Assembly: GCA_947385105.1 (NCBI GenBank)
Contig: CANDJR010000005.1
Span: forward strand, 1-32,866
Reading direction: 5' to 3'
Origin: an uncultured Eubacterium sp.
GTDB taxonomy: Bacteria > Bacillota > Clostridia > Lachnospirales > Lachnospiraceae
Length of the DNA stretch: 32,866 nucleotides
Shown here: positions 8,416-15,881 of the stretch, piece after piece
How positions within the stretch are numbered: the first letter of the stretch is position 1
Layout: every line of letters begins with the position of its first letter
Position numbers and translations under genes: made by a program
The notes under the pieces: generated by a model
What the model saw: only the letters and a program-made list of their open reading frames with translations
Databases searched by the model: none
Told to the model about the DNA's origin: nothing

Positions 8416-10254
8416 CTATTTCCTCCATAACCCACACACAAGAATGGTCATATCATCTCCTGCCCGGCCGCCTGTTTGTTCTAATAAAGCGTCTAAAATA
8501 GCATCCGCCATCTGGCCTGGGTGGCGGCTTGACGACTGCTTTAATACCTCGCACATAGCTGCCTCAGCATCCTTTGTCTGTAGACATTCTAACACACCAT
8601 CCGTTACCATGACAAGGAACTCCCCGTCTTTTAATTGTTTTTTTGTATTTTTGATTTCCATACGGTGTGAAACGCCCACAGGCAAAGAGCACGCTTCCAT
8701 ACACTCTACGCCATCTGCGTGTATGATAAAGGTAGCGGCTGCCCCAATTTTATAAAATTCGCACACGCCTGTATATAAATCAAGGGAACAAATATCCACC
8801 GTTGAGTATAAATCATCCTCTCCACGGATAACCATCGCAGAATTCATCATTTTCAAAGCTGTTTCTTTTGTAAATCCTGCTTCAAGAAATTTTTCCAAAA
8901 GCTCTAATACAAGCTCGCTTTCTTTGCACGCTCTGCTGCCTGAACCCATGCCGTCAGACAGCATCATCACCATCTGCCCATGATCCATTGAAAAAAAGGA
9001 ATAATTATCTCCAGACACTGTATCCCCGTCCTTTACTCTGCGGGCAACCGCATGCGTTTCATGAAAATGCGTATCTTCTTCAAATCTGACAGTTGCGCCC
9101 TGCGGGCTAATCATCGTGCGTTCATCCCGGTGTGGGCACATATTGCGTCCCAGCCCTGCCGAAACTGCACGTGTAAGCTCCCGCATACTAATGCAGCCCG
9201 TCCCCTTTGCGTAAGCATCGCAAGTATACTCCCAGCGTTCGTCCTTGTCTTCATATAAATGGGGTGACTGCACAATCACGCCTCGTTCCTTGGCACGAAA
9301 CTTTACATCTGACAGCTGTTTACGCATCTCGTGCGTCACCTCTACGACCTCGCTGACGCAATCTTCCATTATATAAGCCATGGCATCTAACTGCTGTGCA
9401 ATAATCTCACGATTTTCCAGCAAACGGTTATACCATGCCAGATTCAGCCGGGCTTTTTCAAAAATCCGCACTGCTTCTTGTATTACGGCATCTGTATATG
9501 GACAATATTCTTGCATCTGCACGACAATCTCATGATCCGGCTCCCCGATTCTTTGCAGGGACTGCAGCATATATGCCAAATAAGAAGACATCGGGCTTTC
9601 CTCTCTTTGCCAGCAAAGTGTGCATTGATTGCAGTTAACACACAGACTGCCTGTCAATTCGGACCGCATCCGATCCATTTGGTCGGATGAAAATTCCTTT
9701 TGCACAGAACTCATCTGCGAAAAGATTCTAGATAGCCCATTAAATGAATCCGCATAATTAGCCAGCCGTGTTTCCTGATAATTGCCTGCTTCTTCCTTTT
9801 CTGGCACCAGGCTAAATTGTAAAAAAGAGTCCATCATCCTCGTTCCAAGCATAATGACAGAAAAAACAAAAATTGCTTCTAATACCGCTGTATACCATTT
9901 GATCGGATTGCTGGCTGCAAACAATACACTGGTCATAGACATCATAAACGTAGCGATCGCTGCGGCTGTGGCTGCGCACACTACTGTACACCTGCCTTCC
10001 GCCCACTCAAACAATTTCATTGTCACCAAAATCACCATCAGCGCCATAAAATATTTGATTGCTGCTGTGACTGGTACAAAAAGCACAATCCCTGCCATGA
10101 TTACAGTACTTATCATCCCAAAGGCAGCGTCTGCAAGGCAGGCTGCGGTAAAATACGCTGGTATGAGCGGAAAACATCCCATCCAGGATATCCGGCATAC
10201 CAGGAATCCTCCTAAGTAAAGCATTACCTGTTTTGTACTCACTCTTTTCATCAT
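8416..10254 (-). CDS. spoIIE: Stage II sporulation protein E (PP2C-type phosphatase)
   Basis: SpoIIE is the membrane phosphatase that dephosphorylates the anti-anti-sigma factor SpoIIAA and so activates sigma-F in the forespore. This copy has 612 aa from the ATG at 10254, which has GGAGGAG upstream. An ORF extension to 10329 would run through the promoter -10 box and is rejected. Residues about 10-140 are hydrophobic with roughly four to six membrane helices. A Cys cluster (C205, C208, C211, C214) follows. The phosphatase domain (about 395-612) has SGDNYS (414-419), SDGMGSG (433-439), TDG (551-553) and GDDMT (599-603) metal-binding motifs. It is clearly shorter than the Bacillus protein (about 827 aa, ten helices), mainly in the membrane part. 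Confidence 0.95.
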   Translation of the reverse strand: MMKRVSTKQVMLYLGGFLVCRISWMGCFPLIPAYFTAACLADAAFGMISTVIMAGIVLFVPVTAAIKYFMALMVILVTMKLFEWAEGRCTVVCAATAAAIATFMMSMTSVLFAASNPIKWYTAVLEAIFVFSVIMLGTRMMDSFLQFSLVPEKEEAGNYQETRLANYADSFNGLSRIFSQMSSVQKEFSSDQMDRMRSELTGSLCVNCNQCTLCWQREESPMSSYLAYMLQSLQRIGEPDHEIVVQMQEYCPYTDAVIQEAVRIFEKARLNLAWYNRLLENREIIAQQLDAMAYIMEDCVSEVVEVTHEMRKQLSDVKFRAKERGVIVQSPHLYEDKDERWEYTCDAYAKGTGCISMRELTRAVSAGLGRNMCPHRDERTMISPQGATVRFEEDTHFHETHAVARRVKDGDTVSGDNYSFFSMDHGQMVMMLSDGMGSGSRACKESELVLELLEKFLEAGFTKETALKMMNSAMVIRGEDDLYSTVDICSLDLYTGVCEFYKIGAAATFIIHADGVECMEACSLPVGVSHRMEIKNTKKQLKDGEFLVMVTDGVLECLQTKDAEAAMCEVLKQSSSRHPGQMADAILDALLEQTGGRAGDDMTILVCGLWRK

Positions 10255-10327
10255 CTGGCTTCTCTCCTCCAATTTTACTCTTGTATAAATACTCTTGCAT
10301 AAATACAATTGTATAGATACGACAGCC

Positions 10328-10360
10328 ATTATAAAAAGAGTCCTTTGAAATCTTTGTCAA
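10328..10360 (-). promoter_or_regulatory. spoIIE promoter with 21-bp spacer and Spo0A-box-like site
   Basis: On the minus strand a perfect -35 TTGACA (10355-10360) and a perfect -10 TATAAT (10328-10333) are separated by 21 bp instead of 17. The plus-strand sequence over the -35, TTTGTCAAACCC (10353-10364), matches the Spo0A box TTTGTCRAANNT except at the last base. Long-spacer promoters of this kind, activated by phosphorylated Spo0A, are known for spoIIE and spoIIG in Bacillus subtilis. The start codon of spoIIE lies about 65 bases downstream of the expected transcription start. Confidence 0.8.
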
Positions 10361-10471
10361 ACCCTGTACTCGTTTTTATTTTTTGTTCGCGCTTTTCTCT
10401 GTTCAAATCTGGATTCGAGTCGATTCGAAGCCACTCGTGTTTTTGAACGTCCCTTTACCTGGTTCATCAAA

Positions 10472-10495
10472 CAAAAAAATCCGGCTTTCACCGGA
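10472..10495 (-). terminator. Terminator after divIC
   Basis: TCCGG (10480-10484) pairs with CCGGA (10491-10495), and on the minus strand the stem is followed by seven T. It is about 22 bases past the divIC stop and closes the hup-rqcP-yabP-yabQ-divIC unit ahead of the spoIIE promoter. Confidence 0.85.
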
Positions 10496-10517
10496 CCTCT
10501 TTGTACTGAGCATTCTC

Positions 10518-10814
10518 TTATTGCTCCTTAAATATGATATCATCCTGATACACAAGTCCTAGCTTGCTCTTTGCTGTATCTTCGATGTATTCCTGTGTCT
10601 GTGTGTAAACTTCATAAGCCTCGAGTTCTTTTTGGCGGTTTAATTCTGCCTGCTTTTGCTGCTTTAGGCTTTCCTCCTGTGCAATATACTGCTGATCCTT
10701 CTTATATAGGTTCACAATCTGCACAGACATAATTCCTGCCATTGCAAGAACAATAAGCGTTACACATGCTTTCCCGGATCTGTTTGCCTGTTGGCTACTG
10801 TATCTGTGTCTCAT
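10518..10814 (-). CDS. divIC: Septum formation initiator, DivIC/FtsL-type
   Basis: This 98-aa bitopic protein has a basic N-terminus, one membrane helix (about 16-36) and an extracytoplasmic coiled coil rich in Gln, Lys and Glu (about 40-75). The C-terminal segment EDTAKSKLGLVYQDDIIF is typical of the DivIC/FtsB family, where it contacts the other divisome proteins. The ATG at 10814 has AAGGGG upstream. In Firmicutes divIC commonly sits directly downstream of yabP-yabQ and ahead of spoIIE, as here. FtsL is similar in size, but the neighbourhood favours DivIC. Confidence 0.88.
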   Translation of the reverse strand: MRHRYSSQQANRSGKACVTLIVLAMAGIMSVQIVNLYKKDQQYIAQEESLKQQKQAELNRQKELEAYEVYTQTQEYIEDTAKSKLGLVYQDDIIFKEQ

Positions 10815-10867
10815 GTTAACCCCTTACTCTGCAGCAAGATTAAGGCAAAATGCTGCAGCTGCTACAA

Positions 10868-11365
10868 TTATTTTTTTGTTAATCCTATTTTAATCTCATT
10901 TTGCATTTTTTTCAATCGGTTCTTGCAATATTTTTTTATCTTTCTGCTTTTATTTTGCAGTAAAGTTCCTTTATCTGCAACTGCTTTGCTAGCTTTCCGA
11001 AAGGGTGTGAGGAGAAAATAAGCTGCCTTTTCTACAATATGTATCACTTTTTTCAGGAAACGGACAATATATGGAACTGTATAACGGCTGATCAACTGGT
11101 TGTACAAAAGCATTCCAAGCCCCACGCCTCCAATTGCAAATCCGCGGATTAAGCCGTCATTTTTCTGGTACAGCATTGCAAATGTGGCAAACGCTGTCAT
11201 AATCCAGTAGCACAGATCCTCCAGCGATATCCATAATGTCCTATGCCGGACAATCCCGCGGAAAATCCGCAGGCAGTCATATACAAGGACTAGCAGGATG
11301 CCTAATGCAAAGGACACTGCAAAAAAATCCAGCTCCTGAAAAATATTTTCACTTACCGTATTCAT
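10868..11365 (-). CDS. yabQ: Spore cortex biosynthesis protein YabQ
   Basis: This 165-aa membrane protein has about three N-terminal hydrophobic helices (14-32, 45-65, 72-90) with the conserved ALGILLVLVYDCLRIFRG segment. A Lys/Arg-rich cytoplasmic tail follows (RKIKKYCKNRLKKMQ). YabQ is made in the mother cell, localises to the forespore membrane and is needed for cortex formation in Bacillus. The ATG overlaps the yabP stop in an ATGA arrangement, so the two are translationally coupled. The assignment rests on the family signature plus gene order. Confidence 0.92.
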   Translation of the reverse strand: MNTVSENIFQELDFFAVSFALGILLVLVYDCLRIFRGIVRHRTLWISLEDLCYWIMTAFATFAMLYQKNDGLIRGFAIGGVGLGMLLYNQLISRYTVPYIVRFLKKVIHIVEKAAYFLLTPFRKASKAVADKGTLLQNKSRKIKKYCKNRLKKMQNEIKIGLTKK

Positions 11366-11655
11366 CGGAAGATTCTTCCTAACAGGCTTTCCCCTGTTTT
11401 TTTCATCCCGCCAACGTCAGAGTAAGACAAGCTGTCAATCCTTCCTTCTACATCTACCTCACCTTTTTCCAATGTCAGACGGTTTACATGCAGATCATTT
11501 CCTTTTATCATCAGCATTCCTTGCTCTGTTTCCAGTAAAATCTCCGATACATCAAAAGAAAGCACATCTAATACTCCTGTAAAAGCCGCTGTTTTTCGGT
11601 TTGACAATAAGATCTTATGTGCTTTCGACTGATTTTTTTCCATCCTTTCATCCAT
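11362..11655 (-). CDS. yabP: Sporulation protein YabP
   Basis: This 97-aa soluble protein contains the family features HKILLSNRKTAAFTGVLDVLSFD and ETEQGMLMIKGNDLHVNRLTLEKGEV (abridged here to its ends). The start is the ATG at 11655. An ATG five codons upstream sits on top of the GGAGG ribosome site and is rejected. YabP and YabQ are a mother-cell pair required for, or associated with, spore coat and cortex assembly. It overlaps yabQ by 4 bases. Confidence 0.93.
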   Translation of the reverse strand: MDERMEKNQSKAHKILLSNRKTAAFTGVLDVLSFDVSEILLETEQGMLMIKGNDLHVNRLTLEKGEVDVEGRIDSLSYSDVGGMKKTGESLLGRIFR

Positions 11656-11755
11656 ATACTCTACCTCCATTCTTGTCCCAACGGGCTATAAAAATAGACT
11701 GCGACATCCTCTGCAATAATAAAGTATATGAACCATCGTTCCCTAATATTCCTGT

Positions 11756-11995
11756 TTATAAATATTCAAATAATTCTTTCGCCTGTTCCTTCTTTGTCGT
11801 ATCCTGAATATCCAGCACACGCACCTTTACCGCTTTCGTGCAAAAAGCAATTTCAATGATATCTCCAACCTTCACATGCAAAGAAGCTTTTGCCGGCTTG
11901 CCGTTTACCATAATCCTGCCTGCATCGCATGCTTCGTTCGCTACCGTACGACGTTTAATTAAACGAGATACCTTTAAAAACTTATCTAGCCTCAT
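11756..11995 (-). CDS. rqcP: S4-domain RNA-binding protein RqcP (YabO/HslR family)
   Basis: This 79-aa protein starts MRLDKFLKVSRLIKRR and consists almost entirely of one S4 RNA-binding fold (residues 1-60). In Bacillus RqcP works with RqcH on stalled 50S subunits in ribosome quality control, stabilising the P-site tRNA during alanine tailing. A GTG three codons upstream is a possible alternative start with an AAAGG site. I prefer the ATG because the family begins MRLDK. It sits between hup and yabP, the conserved yabO position. Confidence 0.93.
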   Translation of the reverse strand: MRLDKFLKVSRLIKRRTVANEACDAGRIMVNGKPAKASLHVKVGDIIEIAFCTKAVKVRVLDIQDTTKKEQAKELFEYL

Positions 11996-12029
11996 ATTAC
12001 ACACTCAACCTTTACTTTTTGCCTGTAAG

Positions 12030-12060
12030 TAAAAAGAGCTGTGCTGCCACAGCCCTTTTT
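12030..12060. terminator. Hairpin between hup and rqcP, bidirectional
   Basis: An A-run, the arms GCTGTG and CACAGC around a short loop, and a T-run form a symmetrical terminator 11 bases past the hup stop. It probably ends most hup transcripts, leaving the less abundant downstream genes to read-through. Confidence 0.85.
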
Positions 12061-12070
12061 ACAATTTTCT

Positions 12071-12346
12071 TTATTCATTCACCAAATCTTTTAATGCTTT
12101 TCCTGCTTTAAATTTTGGAGCCTTTGAAGCCGGAATGATCATCTTATCGCCTGTTTGCGGATTTCTGCCTTCTCTGGCTGCCCTTTCTGATACTTCGAAA
12201 GTCCCGAACCCGACTAATTGGATCTTTTCACCTTTCTTCAATTCCTCTGCAACTACATCCGTAAAAGCTTTTAATGCCGCTTCTGCATCTTTTCTGGATA
12301 AGTCAGCTTTATCAGCCATAGCTGCTACTAATTCTGCTTTGTTCAT
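12071..12346 (-). CDS. hup: DNA-binding protein HU
   Basis: This is a standard 91-aa histone-like HU protein. It has helix-turn-helix dimer sequence at 1-40, the core GFGTFEVSERAAREGRNP at 47-64, which begins the DNA-clasping beta arm, and the C-terminal helix. HU bends and compacts DNA as a homodimer. It has a strong own promoter (12423-12451) and an own terminator, in keeping with high expression. The ribosome site is AGGAGG-like just before the ATG. Confidence 0.97.
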   Translation of the reverse strand: MNKAELVAAMADKADLSRKDAEAALKAFTDVVAEELKKGEKIQLVGFGTFEVSERAAREGRNPQTGDKMIIPASKAPKFKAGKALKDLVNE

Positions 12347-12422
12347 TTCAATTCCTCCTGTGGATCAATTAATATTAATATAAGAATCGGAACTTATCTC
12401 CTCCAAAATACTTACGAATATA

Positions 12423-12451
12423 TTTATACTAACTTTTCCAATGTTTGTCAA
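12423..12451 (-). promoter_or_regulatory. Sigma-A promoter of hup
   Basis: On the minus strand TTGACA (12446-12451) and TATAAA (12423-12428) are separated by exactly 17 bp. The start codon of hup is about 75 bases downstream. It is one of the best consensus promoters in the window. Confidence 0.88.
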
Positions 12452-12498
12452 GAAGAAATACCTAGATAGAATGCATTTCATTTGATTCGTAGTAACGA

Positions 12499-14235
12499 TT
12501 AAATCATTTTCTCGATCATATCCAAAACTTGTTTCCCTAAAGAAGCAGATTTATCGTCAGCATCTGCCATTGACGTACCCTTTACGCCAATATAAAATTT
12601 TACTTTTGGTTCTGTGCCAGATGGTCTTACACATACCCACGCATCATTTTCCAATTCATAATACAATACATTGGATGATGGCAGTCCGGTTGGTCTTGTC
12701 TGTCCTGTTACAAAATCCTGGATCGTATCCGTCTTGTAATCTCTTGCTGCCAGAACTTTCAGCCCGCCGATTTCTTTTGGTGCATTTTCACGCAGCGTAT
12801 TCATAATCTCCTGGATTTTTGCCAGTCCTTCAATCCCTTTTAATGTAATGGACTCTACATGATCTTTATAATATCCATAACGCTCGTACATCTGCAGCAT
12901 TGCATCCCACAATGTCATATTTTTTGTCATATAATAAGCTGCTGCTTCACATAACGTCATAGAAGCTACAACCGCATCCTTATCTCTTGCATAAGTGCCT
13001 GTCAAACAGCCATAACTTTCTTCCATACCAAATAAATAAGTGCCTTTGCCTGTATTTTCAAATTCCAGTATTTTTTGGCCGATAAACTTAAATCCGGTCA
13101 GCACTTCTACCAGCTGGATACCATAGTATTTTGCAATCGCATCTGCCATATTTGTTGAAACAATCGAACGGATAAATGCACCGTCTTCCGGCAGCGAGCC
13201 GTTAATCTCCTTGCGCTGTCCAATGACATAATCCCCGATTAAACATCCAGACATATTACCTGTCAACGTATGGTATTCACCCGTCTTAGAATCTTTAACA
13301 TATACGCCAAGCCTGTCCGCATCCGGGTCAGTTGCAAGAATCAAATCTGCATTTACTTTTTTTCCAAGTGCCAGACCTAGTTCGAAGGCTTCTGCTGCTT
13401 CTGGATTTGGGTAGCTTACTGTTGGGAAATTACCATCCGGCAATTCTTGTTCTGGTACCACATACACGTTTTGAAAACCAAGTTCTTTCAGCACACGGCG
13501 TACTGGGATGTTTCCTGTACCATGCAAAGGAGAATATACAATTGTCAGCTTGTCCTTAACTGCATCAATACAATCCTGATGGAGCACAAGACTCTTTAAT
13601 TCTTCGATATAAGGATCGTCAATATCTGCGCCAATTGTCTGATACAGGCCAGCTGCCTTTGCATCTGCCAAAGCCATCGTCTTTACCGTCGCATAATCAG
13701 TTACTTTTTTTACTTCATCCATAATGCCGCTGTCATGAGGCGGTGTAATCTGCGCACCATCCTCCCAATATACTTTATATCCGTTATATTCTGGCGGATT
13801 ATGGCTTGCTGTAATATTAATACCTGCAATGCAGCCAAGCTTGCGGACTGCATAAGACAGCTCTGGTGTTGGGCGCAGGCTTTCAAATACATATGCTTTA
13901 ATACCATTTGCTGCCAGGCATAATGCCGCTTCATCTGCAAATTCCGGCGACATATGTCTGGAATCGTATGCAATTGCTACTCCTTTTGATTCTCCATGTA
14001 CAGACTGAATATAGTTTGCAAGCCCCTGTGTTGCTTTTCTCACCGTATAAATATTCATACGGTTTGTTCCTGCACCGATTACACCGCGCAAGCCAGCTGT
14101 ACCAAATTCTAAATCCATGTAAAAGCGATCTTCGATCTCTTTCTCATTTCCTTCAATTGCCTTTAATTCTGCCTTTGTTTCCGCATCAAAATATGGGTTG
14201 TCCAGCCATTGTTGGTACATTTCTTTGTAATCCAT
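12499..14235 (-). CDS. pgcA: Alpha-phosphoglucomutase (phosphohexomutase superfamily)
   Basis: This 578-aa enzyme interconverts glucose 1-phosphate and glucose 6-phosphate, linking glycolysis with glycogen, UDP-glucose and cell-wall sugar supply. All four catalytic loops are visible. TASHNP holds the phosphoserine (Ser144), DPDADR at 303-308 binds magnesium, GMEESYG is the sugar-binding loop, and RPSGTEPK near the C-terminus binds phosphate. Its length and N-terminal start fit the PgcA-type family rather than the shorter ManB or GlmM types. The ATG at 14235 has GGAGG 7 bases upstream. A phosphomannomutase activity cannot be excluded. Confidence 0.95.
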   Translation of the reverse strand: MDYKEMYQQWLDNPYFDAETKAELKAIEGNEKEIEDRFYMDLEFGTAGLRGVIGAGTNRMNIYTVRKATQGLANYIQSVHGESKGVAIAYDSRHMSPEFADEAALCLAANGIKAYVFESLRPTPELSYAVRKLGCIAGINITASHNPPEYNGYKVYWEDGAQITPPHDSGIMDEVKKVTDYATVKTMALADAKAAGLYQTIGADIDDPYIEELKSLVLHQDCIDAVKDKLTIVYSPLHGTGNIPVRRVLKELGFQNVYVVPEQELPDGNFPTVSYPNPEAAEAFELGLALGKKVNADLILATDPDADRLGVYVKDSKTGEYHTLTGNMSGCLIGDYVIGQRKEINGSLPEDGAFIRSIVSTNMADAIAKYYGIQLVEVLTGFKFIGQKILEFENTGKGTYLFGMEESYGCLTGTYARDKDAVVASMTLCEAAAYYMTKNMTLWDAMLQMYERYGYYKDHVESITLKGIEGLAKIQEIMNTLRENAPKEIGGLKVLAARDYKTDTIQDFVTGQTRPTGLPSSNVLYYELENDAWVCVRPSGTEPKVKFYIGVKGTSMADADDKSASLGKQVLDMIEKMI

Positions 14236-14270
14236 GTTTCATCCTCCAATTCATATATTCGTTTTATTTT

Positions 14271-14304
14271 GAATCAGGCATGCCGGCTCTGGTACGCCTG
14301 AATC
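14271..14304. promoter_or_regulatory. 9-bp perfect stem-loop between the PEGA lipoprotein and pgcA
   Basis: GAATCAGGC (14271-14279) pairs with GCCTGAATC (14296-14304) across 16 bases. It lies 26 bases past the lipoprotein stop in the transcribed direction. The minus-strand side has no proper T-run, so it may be a processing or weak termination site rather than a full terminator. Confidence 0.5.
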
Positions 14305-14329
14305 TTTTCTGGGTATTTCAAGAATTCAT

Positions 14330-15703
14330 TTAATTTGAAGCTGACCCATTATCCCCGCTATTTGATTTTGATTTGTTTAAACGCTCTAAGGAATCTACCA
14401 GATTTGAAAGTGTATCTAAATAATCTGTCGACTTCCCTCCTGTAATAATACTTGCCAAAGAAGAACCCAGCGCTGTATTTGCAAGTGCACTATTGCTGTC
14501 CTTATTTCCCCCTGCCGATGACTGCTGGCCACTTGTATACGAACCAGCCAGTGAGCCTGCCTTTGTGCCTGCTTTGCTCTTATTTCCTGTATTTGAGGAC
14601 GTGCTGTCGCTGTCCTGACTGGATTGCGCCTCATCACTGTTATCTGACGTACGGTCATTTTCCTGGTCTTGTGTATTTTCGTCCACATCGCTAAGTCGGA
14701 TGTCAATCGTAGCTTTCGGTGAATTTACTACCAATTGCTTGGTCCAAAGATCATAACCAGAAGCATAGACGCTCAGCGTGTGTATTCCATACCTTACTTC
14801 CAAAGGCTCTTTTGCGTCAACCTTTTGATTATCTACCATTACAACTGCATCCTCTACCCCGACTTTAAACTTTAACTTACACATCTGCGGGCCTTCGCCT
14901 TTATAATCATTTAAATCAATCGTTGTCGTCTTGCCGCGCCGGATGCGGATCTCACCACTATCTCCATATCCGTCATTTGCCACTGCAAATTCATATACAC
15001 CCTCTGGAATCTCCATCTTCATATCCTTTAGCACAGTAGTATACACCTTTGTGCCTAAGTTCATCCAGCCACCTTCAAACAACTCCGTATTTGTAAGTGC
15101 AAGCGTGCCATGCCCTTCCCGAATGATGATCGAATAAACCGTACGGCCAATGCCATAAAAATCCAAGATGTCCCCATCTCCGATCGCATAGAGATCCGTC
15201 TCCTCACCTTCCGAAAAAACCTTCAAAGTAGACGCATACCGATAATTCGTATCTGCAAGGACGATCCTCTCCTTGTCTGTATCAATCGAATAATTGCCTG
15301 CCTTCTCATAGTCCCAGGTCTGATCTGTAAATGCAATGGCCCCTAACGTATCATTGCTGTTTAACCGTTGAACTGACACCAGCTTTCCCGGCAGAAACTC
15401 CTTACTTAACGTATAGTCGCCATACTTATTAAAAAATTCTGTACCTTCTGTATATTCATAGCAAATTGTCGACGCATCGGTAAGATCCATTAATGTAATC
15501 TGATAGTTATATAAATCATGCTTTACAATTAAAGAAACCCCTCTGTCTGTTTTTTGTTTTTCTTCCTCTTGCTGTAACTCATCCAGTTTTTCCTGCTGCG
15601 CATTTTCGCTCTGTTTGCGGCTGTTTGACGCCGTTTTCCCACAAGCGCTGCATAAAAGCAGACCTGCGCATAAAAGCAGGAGTAATGTAAATGATTTTCT
15701 CAT
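14330..15703 (-). CDS. PEGA-domain lipoprotein with serine/asparagine-rich tail
   Basis: This 457-aa exported lipoprotein has a hydrophobic signal at 5-20 and a lipobox ending in Cys21 (CSAC, with Cys at -3 rather than the usual Leu). A short charged coiled-coil segment (35-52) follows, then a beta-rich body with a SLIVKHDLYNYQITLMDL start. A PEGA domain lies at about 276-337 (FKVGVEDAVVMVDNQKV, GIHTLSVYASGYD). The last 115 residues are low-complexity Ser, Asn, Asp and Gly. PEGA domains are usually surface or wall associated. I do not recognise a specific function. It has its own promoter (15793-15821). Neighbouring cotS may be coincidental. Confidence 0.8.
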   Translation of the reverse strand: MRKSFTLLLLLCAGLLLCSACGKTASNSRKQSENAQQEKLDELQQEEEKQKTDRGVSLIVKHDLYNYQITLMDLTDASTICYEYTEGTEFFNKYGDYTLSKEFLPGKLVSVQRLNSNDTLGAIAFTDQTWDYEKAGNYSIDTDKERIVLADTNYRYASTLKVFSEGEETDLYAIGDGDILDFYGIGRTVYSIIIREGHGTLALTNTELFEGGWMNLGTKVYTTVLKDMKMEIPEGVYEFAVANDGYGDSGEIRIRRGKTTTIDLNDYKGEGPQMCKLKFKVGVEDAVVMVDNQKVDAKEPLEVRYGIHTLSVYASGYDLWTKQLVVNSPKATIDIRLSDVDENTQDQENDRTSDNSDEAQSSQDSDSTSSNTGNKSKAGTKAGSLAGSYTSGQQSSAGGNKDSNSALANTALGSSLASIITGGKSTDYLDTLSNLVDSLERLNKSKSNSGDNGSASN

Positions 15704-15768
15704 ATTGCTTTTATCATCCTCTTTATCCGCCTCTTATTTTCCTCTGTGTCCCTGCAGATATTCCTGTT

Positions 15769-15791
15769 GGAACACCACTTCAGGATGTTCC
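15769..15791. promoter_or_regulatory. Dyad at the transcription start of the PEGA lipoprotein
   Basis: GGAACA and TGTTCC form an inverted repeat with 11 bases between them, directly next to the -10 box. It could be an operator or a 5' hairpin of the mRNA. The half-site spacing does not match a clostridial LexA box (GAAC-N4-GTTC). Confidence 0.35.
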
Positions 15792-15792
15792 T

Positions 15793-15821
15793 ATTATAGC
15801 ATACACCTAACGCACACGCAA
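15793..15821 (-). promoter_or_regulatory. Promoter of the PEGA lipoprotein gene
   Basis: On the minus strand a perfect -10 TATAAT (15793-15798) lies 17 bp from a weak -35 TTGCGT (15816-15821). The gene start is about 85 bases further on. The weak -35 leaves room for an activator. Confidence 0.6.
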
Positions 15822-15881
15822 GCAGTTGCATCGTGTACATACACTTTTCACAAAAGACCGTGTTACTGTCTGCCCATTTTA

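Noticed and set aside
7940-8755. 271-codon plus-strand open frame opposite tilS and spoIIE
   Set aside because: It is the shadow of two well-supported minus-strand genes, has no domain signature and is rich in Cys, His and Pro as antisense frames often are.
12444-12455. Spo0A box upstream of hup (TTTGTCAAG...)
   Set aside because: It is simply the reverse complement of the TTGACA -35 of a normal 17-bp promoter and fails the box consensus in the last A.
15769-15791. LexA box ahead of the PEGA lipoprotein
   Set aside because: The half-sites GGAACA and TGTTCC are too far apart for a clostridial LexA operator.
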